Origin: Blastobasis lacticolella | Lineage: Eukaryota > Arthropoda > Insecta > Lepidoptera > Blastobasidae | Assembly (NCBI GenBank): GCA_905147135.1 | Contig: LR990044.1 | Span: 15,938,122-16,002,121, forward strand | Length of the DNA stretch: 64,000 bases | Reading direction: 5' to 3' | The notes under the pieces: generated by a model | Databases searched by the model: none | Told to the model about the DNA's origin: nothing | The model's input: only the letters and a program-made list of their open reading frames with translations | Program-made: the position numbers and the translations under genes | In this document: positions 35,701-50,700 of the stretch, piece by piece | Position numbering within the stretch: position 1 is the stretch's first letter | Layout: every line of letters starts with the position of its first letter

Positions 35701-38700
35701 TAGAGAAAATATTACTGATCATAATGACAATCAGCTTGATATTCAGATCGATAAAATGATATGTGCTACGAGGTGAGTAAAATGAGGAATTGACCACTTA
35801 AAACAGATTTATTTTTGTAAAAAGCTTTAAAACATAATTGTGCAATCGCATTCTTTCAGATGTGGGGGAATTCTAATGTCAAATTTAATCTTCACTGAAT
35901 CTGCACCTCCAATTCAAGAATCTTTACTAGAAACGAAAACTTTTATTCCACATTTCTTAACAGGAAATATAAACGTGAGTCAGTAAATAGAAAGTAATTT
36001 AGACTCGCGCCAAAAGAATTACTATGCTATTAAGACGCTCACCGAAATATTTATTTTGTTTTTCGAAATGGATATATGCTCACCAACATTATTTGATTAA
36101 AACGGAAATTTATAGGCTAAAACGACTAACGGTGCAATGAGACCTTGAACTAAGAAGCCCAATGATATCTACTTACAAACATAGTTATTAGTACCCGACT
36201 GGGGAAGTACCTCCACCTTACAGAATATCGCAGCTAAATAATACTCTTTTAAATTGTATTGTGTTTCTGCCGGTGAGTAAGGTTTCCAGTGCTCCATGGG
36301 GTGGGGATTTGGGAAACAGGCAGTGGAGTGGCATTTGCTTTTTGCTGCCAGAGCAACGTGTTATAGAGATGGGCAACGCATTAGCGATACTCTTGGTGTT
36401 GCTAATGTCTATAGGCAGTGGTGACCACTTTCCATCAGGTGGCCCGCTTGCCTGTTTGCCTACCGTATGACATAAAAAAAAAAAAAAAAACTTAATTAAT
36501 CAGACAGAACTTGGTGAGCATTTATCTGAAGTAAAGGCGTTTAGATTTTTAAAATTCGTTTTGTATATTTCTGGTACAGTCTGTTAATTTTTTGCAGTTT
36601 ACATGGATAATTTCGGTTGAAATTAGAAATCGCTATCGGGCAAATCAGTTTCTTTACCTACTGTACATGACCTGTCAAGTGTGACCGATATGTACTAATT
36701 TAAACATTCATTATACTTGATTCATCCTCATCATCTTGGCATTAATGTCCCGGTTGTGCTCTCGGCTGAGGTGCTAAGGCCCGGAATCGCCTTGACCATT
36801 ATACAGGATTTGGCAGATTAGATCATTACATCGAAGTGACTGCCATCTGATCTCCATGACCCTGATACCAGGGGAACCTGACCATATTGGATCATGGTTA
36901 CACATTCAGTTTCCTGCATGGTTTCATCACGATGTTTTGCCTCACCAAGACCATTGGTTAGCGGTCAACTAAATAAGTCACAAACAGTCAACTAAAGAAA
37001 AACATAACTTAGATAAGAGTTATTGGTACATGGCCGCAGTGGAATTCGAACCCGATACCATTCGCTTACGAGTCGGATACCTTAACCATTCGCCCATCGA
37101 CGCTCCTGATACTTTATTATGTATTAATTAAATAATCGCGCGTTTATTCCGCGCTATTACATCTAGAGTACAATAGTGTTAGATGCACCACTGCGGCTAG
37201 CCGGAATACCAAAAATTTTATAAAAACTTCTCTATAACAAAATATTCGCGTCGATTGCACTGGCTTCAACCAATTAAATAGGACGTAAACGTCCCTGACT
37301 TAAAGCTTGGTTCGAAACCGACGTACTAGACTTTATGAGAGCTGAAGGATTTAATATAAATTTAAAGTTGGCCCTAGTCTAGCCCAGATTTAAACCCCTT
37401 AGAAAACAAATTATGGTCAGTTTATAGTACAAATGGCCTGCTGAAATATCTCTAACTCAAGCTCTATAATACCTAAACTCATGTCAGGATATTATATTGA
37501 TTCATCGATCGATTAGATCATTGTAAAGTATTAAAACTGGTTGAGTCATCGCTGGCACAGTATTTTTTCAATTTCCTTGTAATTTCCCATATAACTGTTA
37601 AAAATTAACAAACAGACTATAAGCATTTAAACAAATGGCGCAACTAACTTATTTGCCTCATAGACTCTCTTGTTTGTTGCAAAAACATTTTTATTTTTAC
37701 AGGTCGATCAAGCTTTACTTATCAACCTTCAAATTATAGCGGAAAATATTACCAAACCGACAATACCAATCTTCGAAATACTATATGACAATATTTCCCT
37801 AGCAGACATAGTAAATTGTGCTATAGATAAAGTACCTGAGGGAAATTTTTCCATTCACACAGTACCGGCAGACATTATTCTAAAAGACCGCAAAATGCTT
37901 TGCCAGTCTGACGTATTCATTGTTCATGATTTTCTACAAGATGAGTTGGTAAGTAAATCTCACTAATACCTAATTGAATGTATCTAAATACTTATGGCAA
38001 AAACGAATAAATTAAGTATCTGATATTATGTTCTAATTTCATTTTAGAAAATGAAGGCGATATACGAAATCACGTCAAAAGGCACTTTTGTTTTAACATT
38101 TGAAGACGAGAGGAATATAATAAAGACGAAATACAAGTTCTTCGATATTATATCCACAGTTAGTGCCCCATTTAAAAAAATCATTTTACTCAGAAAGATT
38201 GAAGATATTGATTTCAATAATGTGAAATATATTAATGTAACTCATGACGCAGCTTTCTCATGGGTGCCCCGTGTACGAAGTGAAATACAGAAGACTCAAA
38301 CCGTGGTCTTAGTTTCAGAAAATCAAAATCTATGTGGTTTATTAGGTATAACACATACTCATACTAACTTCGCTATTACATTTTTCATTTGTCGTGAAAC
38401 TAACTAATGTATTTTTATTATTTAGGGTTTGTGAAGAAAATTAACAAAAGTATGAAAAAATCACTGGTATTGGTCATGGTGGATGATGTGAACGCTCCAC
38501 CCTTTAACCCAAGCGATAGATTTTATAAAGAGCAGCTTCAAAAAAATCTGACCTTTAATGTTTTTAAACAGGTAGGTTATAGTAATCATCAATGTAGTTT
38601 AGTAATTAATAGTCATCTTAATACCTAATACGTAAGTATATCCTACTATGTAAAAGTTTGATACTATGAAATGTCTGGGTGGATGTTTGGATGTTTATTA

Positions 38701-41700
38701 CATTTTCTTATAATGTTAGCGGTAATATAAACAGACACATGAACCAATTTTATCCTAAAATTGAATGTGCTGAAAATTTTAAGGAACTGATTCGGAACCT
38801 AATAACCAAATTTAACCGGAACAAATTTGCGAACAAAAGCTAAGCAGTGCTTCACACCGAAATACCTACTATTGCTATAAAAAGCACAGGTTCGTCTTAT
38901 ATTATAAAGTACTGCTGCCACCCATGGCGTAGTGCTCCCAATACCAACTTCTTTTAGTGTTGATGTTATCCAACGCCGGACTATTCGAATCCGTTAGACC
39001 TCCGGAGACATGTAACCTCTCTGTGAGTTCATCGTCTCCAGTACGGGGAATGTTTTGAGTGCCACCATCACTTTTCCGTTATCTGACCTCCCAACGTTGG
39101 GTTAGATTTCATCCCAGTCATCTGTCATACTTCTGCCTGACATTCAACTAATGTACGTACGTAGGTTTCGCTGACCATTTTATCGCGCACGTGCAAGTTT
39201 CCGGTGTACTTGGGGTTCTTCAATAGATGTCAACTAGACCTCAAAGACCGGCACCATATTCGCTTCCCTTAGGTTTCTAATGTCCCGAGGGTTATTGGCT
39301 ATCTCAATGGGCAATTGAATTTGACATTTTATGTACATCAAATTGTGTTGTAGATACCTACTATATCTGTATTGGTCACTGGCTATAGCGATTATCAAAT
39401 TAGTGTAGTGCCGGTACAACAAACGTCAAATTCACTCCACTGTATAGCCCCCCTATTTGACGTTGACTGCTTTCCATTAGGTGGACCACCACACCGCGTG
39501 TCTCCCAAGACAAAAATATGTTTTAAGTTTTATGTGATTACATGGATTTATGGATTTTACTTTTTTTAAGAACATGTGGGGTGGATTTTATTATTTACCA
39601 AGTTCAACCAAAATTCATTACACAAATTTCCGCTTGAGTAACACTTTAAGAGGCATTGAAAATTTGTGTTGGAATGAAATACCTACAGTTCGCAGTACCG
39701 ACAATACAGTGCAGGTAATATTAGTTGTAACCAATAGACAAAAGTAACTTATACCTAACATAACAAATCATAATTATTACAAACAACACGTCGTATTCTT
39801 AGGTGTGTTATGCTGGGCCTACTTTAAGCGACGCACTAAAAGCTGTAGGCGACTTTTCAAATGATGAAATGGTATATGGACGAGACTTCAGCGGATATAA
39901 CAATAAGTATGTACCTGTAAATCAATGTAATGCAATTATTTCATTATTAAGTATTGTTATTCATACCGTTATGGCTACGCTATTCAAATCTTTATTTTAG
40001 GGATCAGAAAGTGATGGGAATTATTAATGGAGGAGCCATTGCTAGTGTTGTTGAAGCTGATCCAAATTTGATATGGCCGGTCCCTGATCATTGGTCATTA
40101 GAAGATGCTGCTACAGTGCCCCTGCCCTACGTATATGCATATTACTGCTTGGTATGATACTGTTATAGTTACACTTCTTCCATATTCATGAACTTATATG
40201 TACTTTATACTTTCACGTTTGAAAGTGTTGTGGATAACCACGAAAGTCTTAAAAACTATTTGTATTTTGCTTAGTATGTTGATTGAAATTCTAAATTAAT
40301 CTATCTTATTCATTACAGGCACAGCGATATACATTGATGAAATATCATAAGGTATTTGTTAATAGTGGCACAGGAGCAATAGGACAGGCTGTAATATCTC
40401 TTGCCTTAGCAATAGGCTGTACCGTATATACGACAGTCGATGACATACAGAAGAAACGTCTACTTTTGAAGGCGTTTCCACAGTTAACAGGTATTTATAC
40501 AACACCTCGTAAAATATTGTCCGGCAAGAATAACTTGTTGCGTGCCGAAAAAACTAACTTTGTTAGTACTGTATTTAATTTATTAAGACGAAGTGTTTCT
40601 AAACTAAACAGACTTCAGTAAACTTGATAGTTATTGAGTATTAATTGTAAGTGTGTTCATAATATTTAAATTTAAATTTACAATAACGGCTTATTAGGTT
40701 CACATCTGAAGTTCTAATAATATTCATGATAGTTACTATAATTTTAAAACATTTTTTTACAGAAAATAATATCGGTTATTCTGAAAGCGACATGTTTTAT
40801 GCTGGAGCTTTGATTCAGTCCCCGGCAGGTTATGACTTTGTTGTTAGCACTCTAAGCGGTTCATCGCGTCAGGTCAGTATTGAACAGTCAAAAGACAAAA
40901 TTGACTTCAAATTATGGTACAATAACAATAAAGATCCGAAAATAATACATAATGAAATAAGGATCTTTTTTTGCATTAAAATAAAAATATTTTATGTGTG
41001 TTTAAGGTCGCAATGAAGTTAGTAGGGTTCTATGGAATATTTATGGATCTCTCCGATACAGACAAGTACAAAAACAACAGCTTCGGCATGCAGTTCTTGG
41101 AACAAGAAAGAAATTACATGGCCTGCGATATTAATCTTTTGTTTAGACCAGATAATATTGAAGAAAAGAGGGTTAGTGGATACGATTAAGTACTTTGTAC
41201 TATAATAATAATTTTCATTCATTAGAGATTCTCACTCGCCGGCTTCATTGTCTGACACTGCGAAGTGATTTTGCGGCGTAATGCGTTTTCTACCTATTAC
41301 ATAAACTAACAAAATCCTACAGGTTTCTGAGATGTTGTGTGGACTACTAAAGTTTAAACCTGCCGTAAATGAATGTTTTATCCTACACTTAGAACATAAG
41401 TATTTCAAAATGGAAGCGAGAAGCTCTCCACATTTCTGAAATGAGTCTGCAACCCTTAGATGCTTCGGGAATAAAGTATGTGGGCGGCGATCACAGTCTA
41501 ACATAAAATAAAACCAGCGAAATGCGAGTCGATCTCGTATGCAAAGGGTTCTGTAGCATTACCAATAGTAAAATTTCAGTGCCTTTATGTAGTTTGCCAA
41601 ATTTAATTAACTTTGTCTGATTCACGCTTGACCGGTGTTTAGTATTTGTTGTTATCTATACTAATATTATAAAGAGGAAGAAAGTTTGTCGGTTTATGTG

Positions 41701-44700
41701 TTTGTGTGTTTGTTTGTAATTGATGAACTCAAAAACTACTTATCGGATTTTACCAACAGAAAGCTACATTATCGGCGAGTAATAGAGGCTATAATATGTA
41801 CATAATTTTGTGTTTATTTGAGATCTGTAATGAATACAGCCATTTAACTAGGGTTTTTGTTGGGTTTTGTAATTTTCAGGACAATGTTTGTATGCAAGAA
41901 AAAAAGGATAGGTAGGGGTAGTGCAAGTGTAGGCCAGGCGTAAGGAAGGTGTAGGGTAGGTGTAGGGTAGGGTAGGTGTAGGGTAGGGTAGGATAGGGTA
42001 GGTGGAGGTGTAGGGTACTTTGAAAAGATTATGCGCAGCTATTTTTATTTTGATATTTCGTATTATTTCAGAAAATTCAAAGCATGATTTTGAACGGCAT
42101 TGCTACTGGAATAGTAAGGCCATTAGTTCGTGTGACTTATTCACTCGAAGATACTACCAAAGCTTTCGGCATTTTACTCGCATCGAAACACAGGAGCCGT
42201 GTGTTATTAAAACTAAGAGATCCCTTGAAGCTAAACCAGACATTGAAAATGCAACCCAAGTAAGTTAAATACCGTTATAATTTGTGTTGGTAGACTGAAA
42301 AACCGTCGCTGCATTTATTCAGGATCCGTCGAAAATAGTAAAAGAAATTCGATACAAAGCTTGATCAACGATCTCACGTCATCTCTCTTGCTTTTTTCTT
42401 TTACTTTCTTCAGTATACATAATATTTCTGATTTCAGTCGCCTCTATTTATTTCATTACCACCATGACTTGGGCGCATCTGCTCTAAAATATTTAAACAC
42501 TTTTGTTTCAGAATGACGTACTCTCCTGTAAAAACACAAGTAGTCATATGTGGTGATAGTATAATCGGGGTCGAACTTGTGGAAAGATTGGTGAAAAAAG
42601 GAGCAAAGAAAATGGTAATCAATTTGGGATCGAGCCTCATAGATCACTATTTCCGAATGAAATTGAGGTGAGTGTCTGCAATTTACACTTCGGAATTTCT
42701 ATGATAGGTCGCTGTTGTTTGTTGGGAAATCCCTATTCCTGAGATTGTCAAGAATAAGACTTACTTGGAAGTAAAGGTCAAGCTTGCATCTAAAAAGCTG
42801 GGAGTGCTTAACAGATCAAAGCAATGAGGAAGATGTAAATGAAAATTTATTTACTTTTTTTAGCCCTAACACAAATTTTAAGCTATTATAAAACTGACTG
42901 TGAAAAAATTATGTCGATATCGCAAAAACTGAGCTTTTTATAAACAAATAAATATGGTAACGCGCGAAAACGTATTGCACCCGTCGAGTAATGGCTATGA
43001 CGTCACAGCCCCCGCGCCGGTTGTACGAACGGCGGGCGCGGGCGGCCGGGTGATGTATCTTAGCTCAGCGACAATATGTGAGTGACACGCGTTCTGTAAA
43101 CTTAGGTACTTTCTATATTCAGATAAATTTGTTACTTAAAATAAGTCTTTTAAGACTAGTAAATCTTTCCGAATTCTAACCAACGTCTATTCTTTGTCTT
43201 TTGTCATACTCAAGGCGGGGAACCGGAGCTGTACTTTGAATTTACTGGCATTCAAATTTTGTTGGTACTGCGCCTTGTTTCAGTTTTAAAGTTCCACCAC
43301 ACAATTTACATTACATAAAATTTTCCGTGTCTGATTCAATATGAAATAAAAACTCTGATATGTGATGTAGCTAATTTTGAATGAGCTTATATAATTTCTG
43401 CAATGAAAAATTTCGTAAAGGAAGCATAAGTAAACACGTAGTTTGCCAAAATACATGGTGGTCCCTTTAGATCGGTCAGTATGAGCACGTCTGAAACTAT
43501 AAGACATACAAAGATATATTCTTAGAAACCATGGCATTGGTTTTAGTGACAAGAAATACTGTAGATATTCATAGATTTTGAGAAAATATGTGCTCAGTAC
43601 GGCCGCGTGGTGTCCGGCAGAGTAGAATAGCACCAACCCGTTACACTCGTGAGTGTCCTACAAGGCAACTAATGTCTTCGAGGCAAAAGATCTCGAGTCT
43701 CCGTAGACTGTAAAATGGGCAGCAGCGTTTTCCATTAATATATTTATAACACTGCGATCTCCAAACCGCCTGCCAAGCGTGAAGATTATGGCAATAACCT
43801 CCCCTTTCGTGGGAGAGGCCCTAAGTCCTGCAGTGGACTGTTGTGGGCTGTGATGATGAATGATGTACTCACCCAGTAGTATTAAAAAATTAAATTTACA
43901 ATATTCCTATTTAACTTTCTTCAATACAACCAGTTCCCGGTTCCCGAACTTAGCACAAGTTTTTTTTTAATCTATGTAGGTATTTATGCAGTTTTTCTTG
44001 TCAGTAAATTCGATGACATGGTTCCAAAAAACAGATCTTTGTATGTCTTATAGTTTCAGACCGATTTAAATTTACACAAAAACAATGTACACCATGTACC
44101 ACGCGCCCAAAAAAAATTTAATAAATATGTGATGTACTCAACTATAATATTGTCTAATTATAATATATTATTCGTAAAAATATGTTTGTCTATAACATCT
44201 TCACGCCGGGGCAACGACTTCTCCTTTACAAGGCTCAAGTCAGACCCCATTTGGATTATTGCTCTCATCTATGGGCGGGAGCGCCGGCATATCAGCTTGG
44301 TCCTTGTGACTCGATCCAAAAGCGCGCTGTGAGAATGAGGAAGATGAGTGTGATTTTTATGTAATGTATAAAAAACAAATATAAAATCTTAAAAATATGA
44401 GTGAAAAAATTTTGGCCTTGGGTATGACAAAAGACAAAGAATAGACGTTGGTTAGAATTCGGTACGATTTACTAGTCTTAAAAGACTTATTTAAAGTAAC
44501 TTATCTGAATAAAGAAAGTGCCTAAGTTTACAGAGCGCGTGTCACTCACATACTGTCGCTGAGCTGCTACATCGCCCCGGCCGCCCGCGCCCGCCGTTCG
44601 TACAACTGGCGCGGGGGCTGTGACGTCATAGCCATTACTCGACGGGTGCAATACGTTTTCGTGGGTTCCTATATTGATTTGTTTATAAAAAGCTCAGTTT

Positions 44701-47700
44701 TCGCAATATCGACATAATTTTTCCACAGTTAGTTTTATAGTCTCTTAAAGTTTGTGTTATTGCTAATAAAAGTAAATAAATTTAAATTTACATCTTCCTC
44801 ATTGTCGGTGATACCATGCTCACAAATGGTATTGAGCTGCTGAGCCAGCGGAGGGATTTCGCCTCCCTTTGTGTGTTCTACCGATTGTACAACGGTGTTT
44901 GTTCTGAAGAACTGTTTGACATGATGTCTATAGCTACATTTTATCATCGCACCGCTCGCCACCGACGGGAAGTTCATCCTCACACCTTGGAGCCAAATTG
45001 GTCGCGAACTATGCGATTCCAAACGAACTTTCTCCCACGCACTCTAAGGTTGTGGAATAAACTACCTGGAGAGGTTTTCCCTGGAGAGTACAACATGGAG
45101 TTCTTCATGAAAGGGGTTAAAAGGTTTTTACGGAGTCGTCAACGCGTGGGTGAAGCCCCTGGTATTGCAAATGTCCATAGGCTGCGGTGACTGCTTACCA
45201 TCAGGCAGGCCTTAAGCTTGTTTGTCACCTTGGTGGTATAAAAAAAATACTCAAAAGCAGGATTGGAATATCAGGAATATTTTAAATTGTCATCTCTTTT
45301 TGAAAATGAAAATGAAAAAGTATTTATTGAATTAGGATTACGTTAATTAATCTCTTTTTAAAAGTCAAAAATCTAACGGAAGACAAAGGGAAGTTAAGCG
45401 AGCTCATCCAGGTAGGGGGCGACGCATGCAGACCGATCAGCGCGTACGAGGGCTTACTCCGGCACCGATACGCGCCACGCACATAACCGCCTAGGCGAAT
45501 CATGTGCAGCGCGCCCGGCCCCAGCCATCCGCCGGCGCTCACACCTGCACGCACCAGCCGGCCTACCCGCGTCGCCCCCTGAGCTCGGAACAAATAAGTT
45601 AAAAGAATGTCGTCTGTCTGTCAGTATGCCGCTTCAGTTAGGAAAATTACCATCTGTGGGAAAATGAAACGGCAAGAACCCACAGGTACATTTAAATATG
45701 ATTACATTGCATTGATACATTTGTCAATTTAATTTGAGTGAGCCTGTCTTAAACCTCTACAATCGGTCAAGATAACTAAAAAAAATAAAAAACAAAAAAA
45801 TAAAAATGGCATAGCAAAAGCAGGCCAGTCCACCAAGGCAGCACCCGTTCACGAGCATGACGCAGGGCCCAGCCATCGTCTAATTCAACCATATTTGAGG
45901 GAAGAGAACGACCCGACCCCCACGCCACCACCAGGCAGACTTTTAAGTGAGCATGCGCTGCCAATGCCGTACACATTAAAAAAATATTTGTTATACAATG
46001 ACTATTCCACATTAAATCATCCTCACCCAATATACAAAATTGTAAATTTATAAATAACTTCCTATTTCGAAGAGCTAGTAGTACGCCATTTTTGTCATTG
46101 ATAAATTCATCAAGTTTATAATAGGCTTTTTTCATTAAAGTTGTTTTCACCTTTTCTTTAAATTGTGATTCAGGCAAATTAATAATACATTCAGGAATAT
46201 GATTATAAAATCTTATACAGTTACCCATGAAAGATGAATTTACTTTACTAAGTCTGAACGACGGTGTTACCAGTTTATTTTTGTTTCTTAAATTGACATT
46301 ATGAATATCAGTATTTTTAGGAAATTGGGTAATATGCTTTCTAACATACATAATATTATCAAATATATATTGACTTGAGAAATTCAATACATAAATTTCT
46401 TTAAACAATTCTTTGAGCGAATCACGTCGACGTAATCCATATATTGCTCCTACAGCTCGCTTTTGTAGTTTGAATATGATGTCGCTATCAGCACACTTGC
46501 CCCATAGTATGATGCCGTATGACATAATACTATGAAAATAACTATAATAAACTAATCTAGCTGTATTCACATTCGTTAGCCTCCTTATTCGCCACACGGC
46601 AAATGCAGCCGAACTTAACCTACTAGCCAATGATTCAATATGTGAGCCCCATTGAATTTTTGAATCTATATTAACGCCCAAGAAAGTAGTTTTCTCTACC
46701 AACTCAAGTTGCGTTTTATCTAATATAACATTACATTGATTAGTTTGTACATTAGGGAGGCAAAAATGAACGCATTTTGTTTTTTAGAGTTTAAGGCTAA
46801 GTTATTAATCGTAAACCAATGAAGCACATTCTGAAGAACACAGTTTACTTCGTCTATATTATTATCATTCCTATTAATTTGAAATATCAGTGAAGTGTCG
46901 TCAGCAAACAAGACTATACCAGCAATCTTCTGCACCATGTATGGAAGGTCTTTTATATATACAAGAAAGAGAAACGGCCCTAATATAGATCCTTGTGGCA
47001 CTCCAATGCTCACTTCCCCACCCGCAGATAACTCGCCATTTACATTTACTTTTTGAACTCTACCTTCTAAGTATGATTTCATCATTTCAAGACTATCATG
47101 CGTAAAACCATATGTTTTAATTTTAGTAATAGTGTTAAATGATTGTTGAATGAGGCTAATACCAGCTTCGGAAGTATTGCGGCCTTTTGTGAAGCCATAT
47201 TGTTGTTGATGAAATAATGTATTACTGTTAAAGTGCACAATCATTTGACTTAACATGATTTTTTCAAAATTTTACTGAAAACGGGCAGGATGGACACCGG
47301 TCTAAAATTATTCAAACTATTTTTACAACCTGATTTGATTTAATGGCACCACTTTACTGATTTTCATGAGGTCGGGGAAAACCCCTACGTCAACGCAAGC
47401 ATTACAAATGTAAGCTAAATACGGTGGTAAAATATCAACAACAGTACTTATAACTCTAACTGACATTCCCCAAATATCTTCCGTATTTTTCAACTTAATG
47501 CTTTTAAAAGCTTTAATGATAGTTTTAGCATCTACTTCGGAACAACAAAAGTCATTTTCACAGGCACCTATATTTTCTTTTAACAAGTTTTCTGCACTAT
47601 TTGGGCACGAGTTTAGCAGTGAGGTAGTTTTAGACGGTATTTCGGTAAAAAATGTTTGGCTCTTTGCCACTTCTTTATTTGCGGTACTAGTTCCGGTTTC

Positions 47701-50700
47701 TGTTTTGACTTCATAATTTGTATCACGAGGCTTTGTTTTCCCTGCCTTCTTATATTTTACATTCTACACAGTCTTAGCCTTGTTTGAAGACGAACTTATA
47801 ATTTTCTTATAATGCTGTGATTTTTTCATTAGACAAACTTTCTTAAACGTTTATGAATATTTTTTGACATATTCTACAAGATCTTTATCATGGCAATAAG
47901 CTCGCTGACCGTATAGTTCAAACATTATATCTCTGCTTTAGCGGATACCGCAAGTAGCCCAATCACAAAATTTAGATTTACAGTTACTTCTTATTCTTTT
48001 TTGCGTAAAAACACTTTGATAAACATTATTGACAGAATTGAACATATCAGAAAATAGAATGTTTGGGTCATGACAATCAAGAGAAAGGCAGGCAATGGTC
48101 TTCGATAAGGCTTGTTTGAAGTGTTCAATTCTCCTTTGAGAAATTGGTCTCGTAATTATTTCATTGATAATACATTGTTCCGTAAAATCAAAAACAACGA
48201 ATTGTCCACTATGGTCAGATCTTGTAAAATTTATAATAGCCTTTTCGTTGACCTCGCAACAGCAGAACACATTGTCGATGCAAGTCGCTGATGATTCTGT
48301 GCATCGTGTCGGCTCTAAAAATACATCATTAAGATTAAAACTCCGAAATAAGCTTATTATTCTCTTATTAAACGTTGTTTTTTCTAGTTAATTAACATTA
48401 AAGTCTGCACAAACGATTACCTTTTTTTACACGTACAAAGTCTTTCTAAAACATGTTCCATAGTTTTTTCAAAAATCTCAAACTTTTCATTGTATGGTGG
48501 CCTATACACACAAAGTATGATGCACTTTTCTAGCTCTACGCAGGATAACTCAATCTTATGTTCAACTGAGAGACCAGAAACATCTTTCCGGTCTTTCGAT
48601 TTAATATTTTGCCGTACTGCAATTAATGAACCATCACGGGAAATAGATTTCCGATTAAAACAACTAATTATATTATAGTTAGATAAATTAAATGACATCT
48701 CAGATTCTCTCAGCCAGTGCTCAGTTAAACATAAAACTTCTACAGGAGTTTTCTTTAAATATAATTCTATTTCATGTTCTTTTCCAGAAAAACCTTCTAT
48801 ATTTTGATGAATTGATCGTAAACAATTCTTGGGCTTTTCTTTTGTCATAAAATCTAGTTTAAAGAGCATCCTTTGTCCTTAGATGATAACATGCAGGAGC
48901 CCTGGTCAATCCTACTTACGATAATATTGTTATAACAATTAATATTATAAGCTAACAATGTAGCAATATACTTTTTGTCCTTTTCCTTGAGATACAATGT
49001 ATAATTTGTACAAATAATATTGCCAACAAATTTGTTGATGTCTAAAAATGAAAATGCGTTACTATAACGAGTCAAATTATATAATCATGTATTCAGTCTA
49101 TGAATACGTCTATTTAACTTAGGGTCATTATTTGTGTATAGGAAAGCACATAAAGTAATTTTAAGCATTTTCTATAAGGAAAATAAAACATTATCTGACT
49201 GTTACAGTTCATGGCGAAAACAAGATGTGGATGTTCAAACATATTCCATGAATCTTCAAAATGAGTTAGAATGCTCTGTTATTTTGGATGAAGCTATGAA
49301 GCTAGGTGATATCGAAGGCATATTTATTACACAAGATTCTAAAATACAAACTGAGAATTTGGAATCAATTGATTTTCTCGATCATTTTGATAAAACTGCG
49401 TTTGTTGTTGGCAATTTGGACTATGTTTCGAGAAAAATTTGCCCCAAATTAAGGTAAGTAATTTTAACTTAGTAAGTTAATTATGTAGTGCATAATTTTA
49501 GAGCAGGTGACTATGTACCAGGGTTAACATCGCAGTGAATATTTAACATATTGCAATCTTATATTTAGTTTAACCATTGTTTTATGTTCTAACGTGTTAG
49601 TTATTTTTTTTCTTATCGAAGTGCAATATCTAAAACTCAAAGATATAATATTTATTATTATAGACAGAGGCTAAAACAAACTATTTTTAGTGTCATTTTC
49701 TAAGTTTATATAATTAACATCAAATTATATTATGCACAAGGTACAATAATAAAAAAATGTTATTTAACTTAGTTTTAAAATTAACTGCAGTCCTAAAATT
49801 TACAGATTTTTCGTAGTAGTAAGTCATGGATCTGAGAACGCAATCGCTGCGTACACCACGTCCATATCGCATAGCATTTGTCAGAAACGAAATGAAGTAG
49901 GGTTACCAGCACTCTCATTCCATGTGCCCTTGATAAACTTGGTAATACTGACTTTATTTTAATTGATTTTTTTACATATATATCATTTTACAGATTTTTT
50001 TCATATATAGTTAGACAACTTTTAAATATAAATTCCTTATTTTTCCAGATTGACAATAATATTGATATGAAATCGTCTCGACTTGAACCCCAAACATTAA
50101 AAAATGTATTTGACTCATTAGAAACTAGTTTGAAGCTCAAATATGAAGATGCTATTACATTTGTATTGAATAAACAAGTAAACAACTTATTGAACAAAAT
50201 ATTAAATGTTTTAGGTAAGTAAAGAAATATTCCTTTTTTTTGACATCTTTAGGATGATACTGCAAATTACAGGCATCATGAATGATAACTTACACAAATC
50301 CTACGTACATACGACATACAACTCAGTTCCTGCTGTTGGTTTTTGTAAAAAACATTTGTCAGAGTGACAGTTTATTGACTATCTGTGTAATTAAAAAGTT
50401 AAATATTTTGCAGATGTTAAATCAATAGAGGATGTGCCTGAAAATACTACTCTGAAGCAGCTTGGTCTTAACGACTCCAATATTCGCGAAGTTACAACTA
50501 TACATAGAAAGTTCACAAATATGTACCATGGAGCATTGGAAAAATTGACTATCAAAAAGTACTTGCCTATTATTGACTTTTATAAATTAGTTTGAGACAA
50601 TTATGTGTTTAGACTTACTGAAAGGACTTAATTACAAAAATGTCATTTTCAGATTGAAGGAACTTTCTAATGAAACCACTAGAACTAAGGAAAGCTTGCA

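Larger units (their letters stand above)
42512..49941 (+). other. Copy 2 exons 31-33: ketoreductase (KR) domain, degenerate, residues 1718-1897
   Basis: Canonical FAS KR binds NADPH through GGxGGxG and uses a Ser-Tyr-Asn-Lys set. Here the aligned loop reads ICGDSIIGVEL, losing three of the glycines. The active-site stretch FVVVSHGSENAIAAYTTSIS is about six residues shorter than the family, keeps a Ser and a Tyr at altered spacing, and has no Asn four residues after the Tyr. The end of the domain (ICQKRNEVGLPALSF) matches well. Exons 31 and 32 are split by a 6.5 kb intron full of retrotransposons. NADPH-dependent reduction is unlikely. Confidence 0.85.

Noticed and set aside
41323..41437. Exon-like stretch with a good acceptor before ER exon 30
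   Set aside because: It runs into a stop after about 38 codons and has no similarity to the ER family, while 42072-42259 continues the alignment in the right phase.
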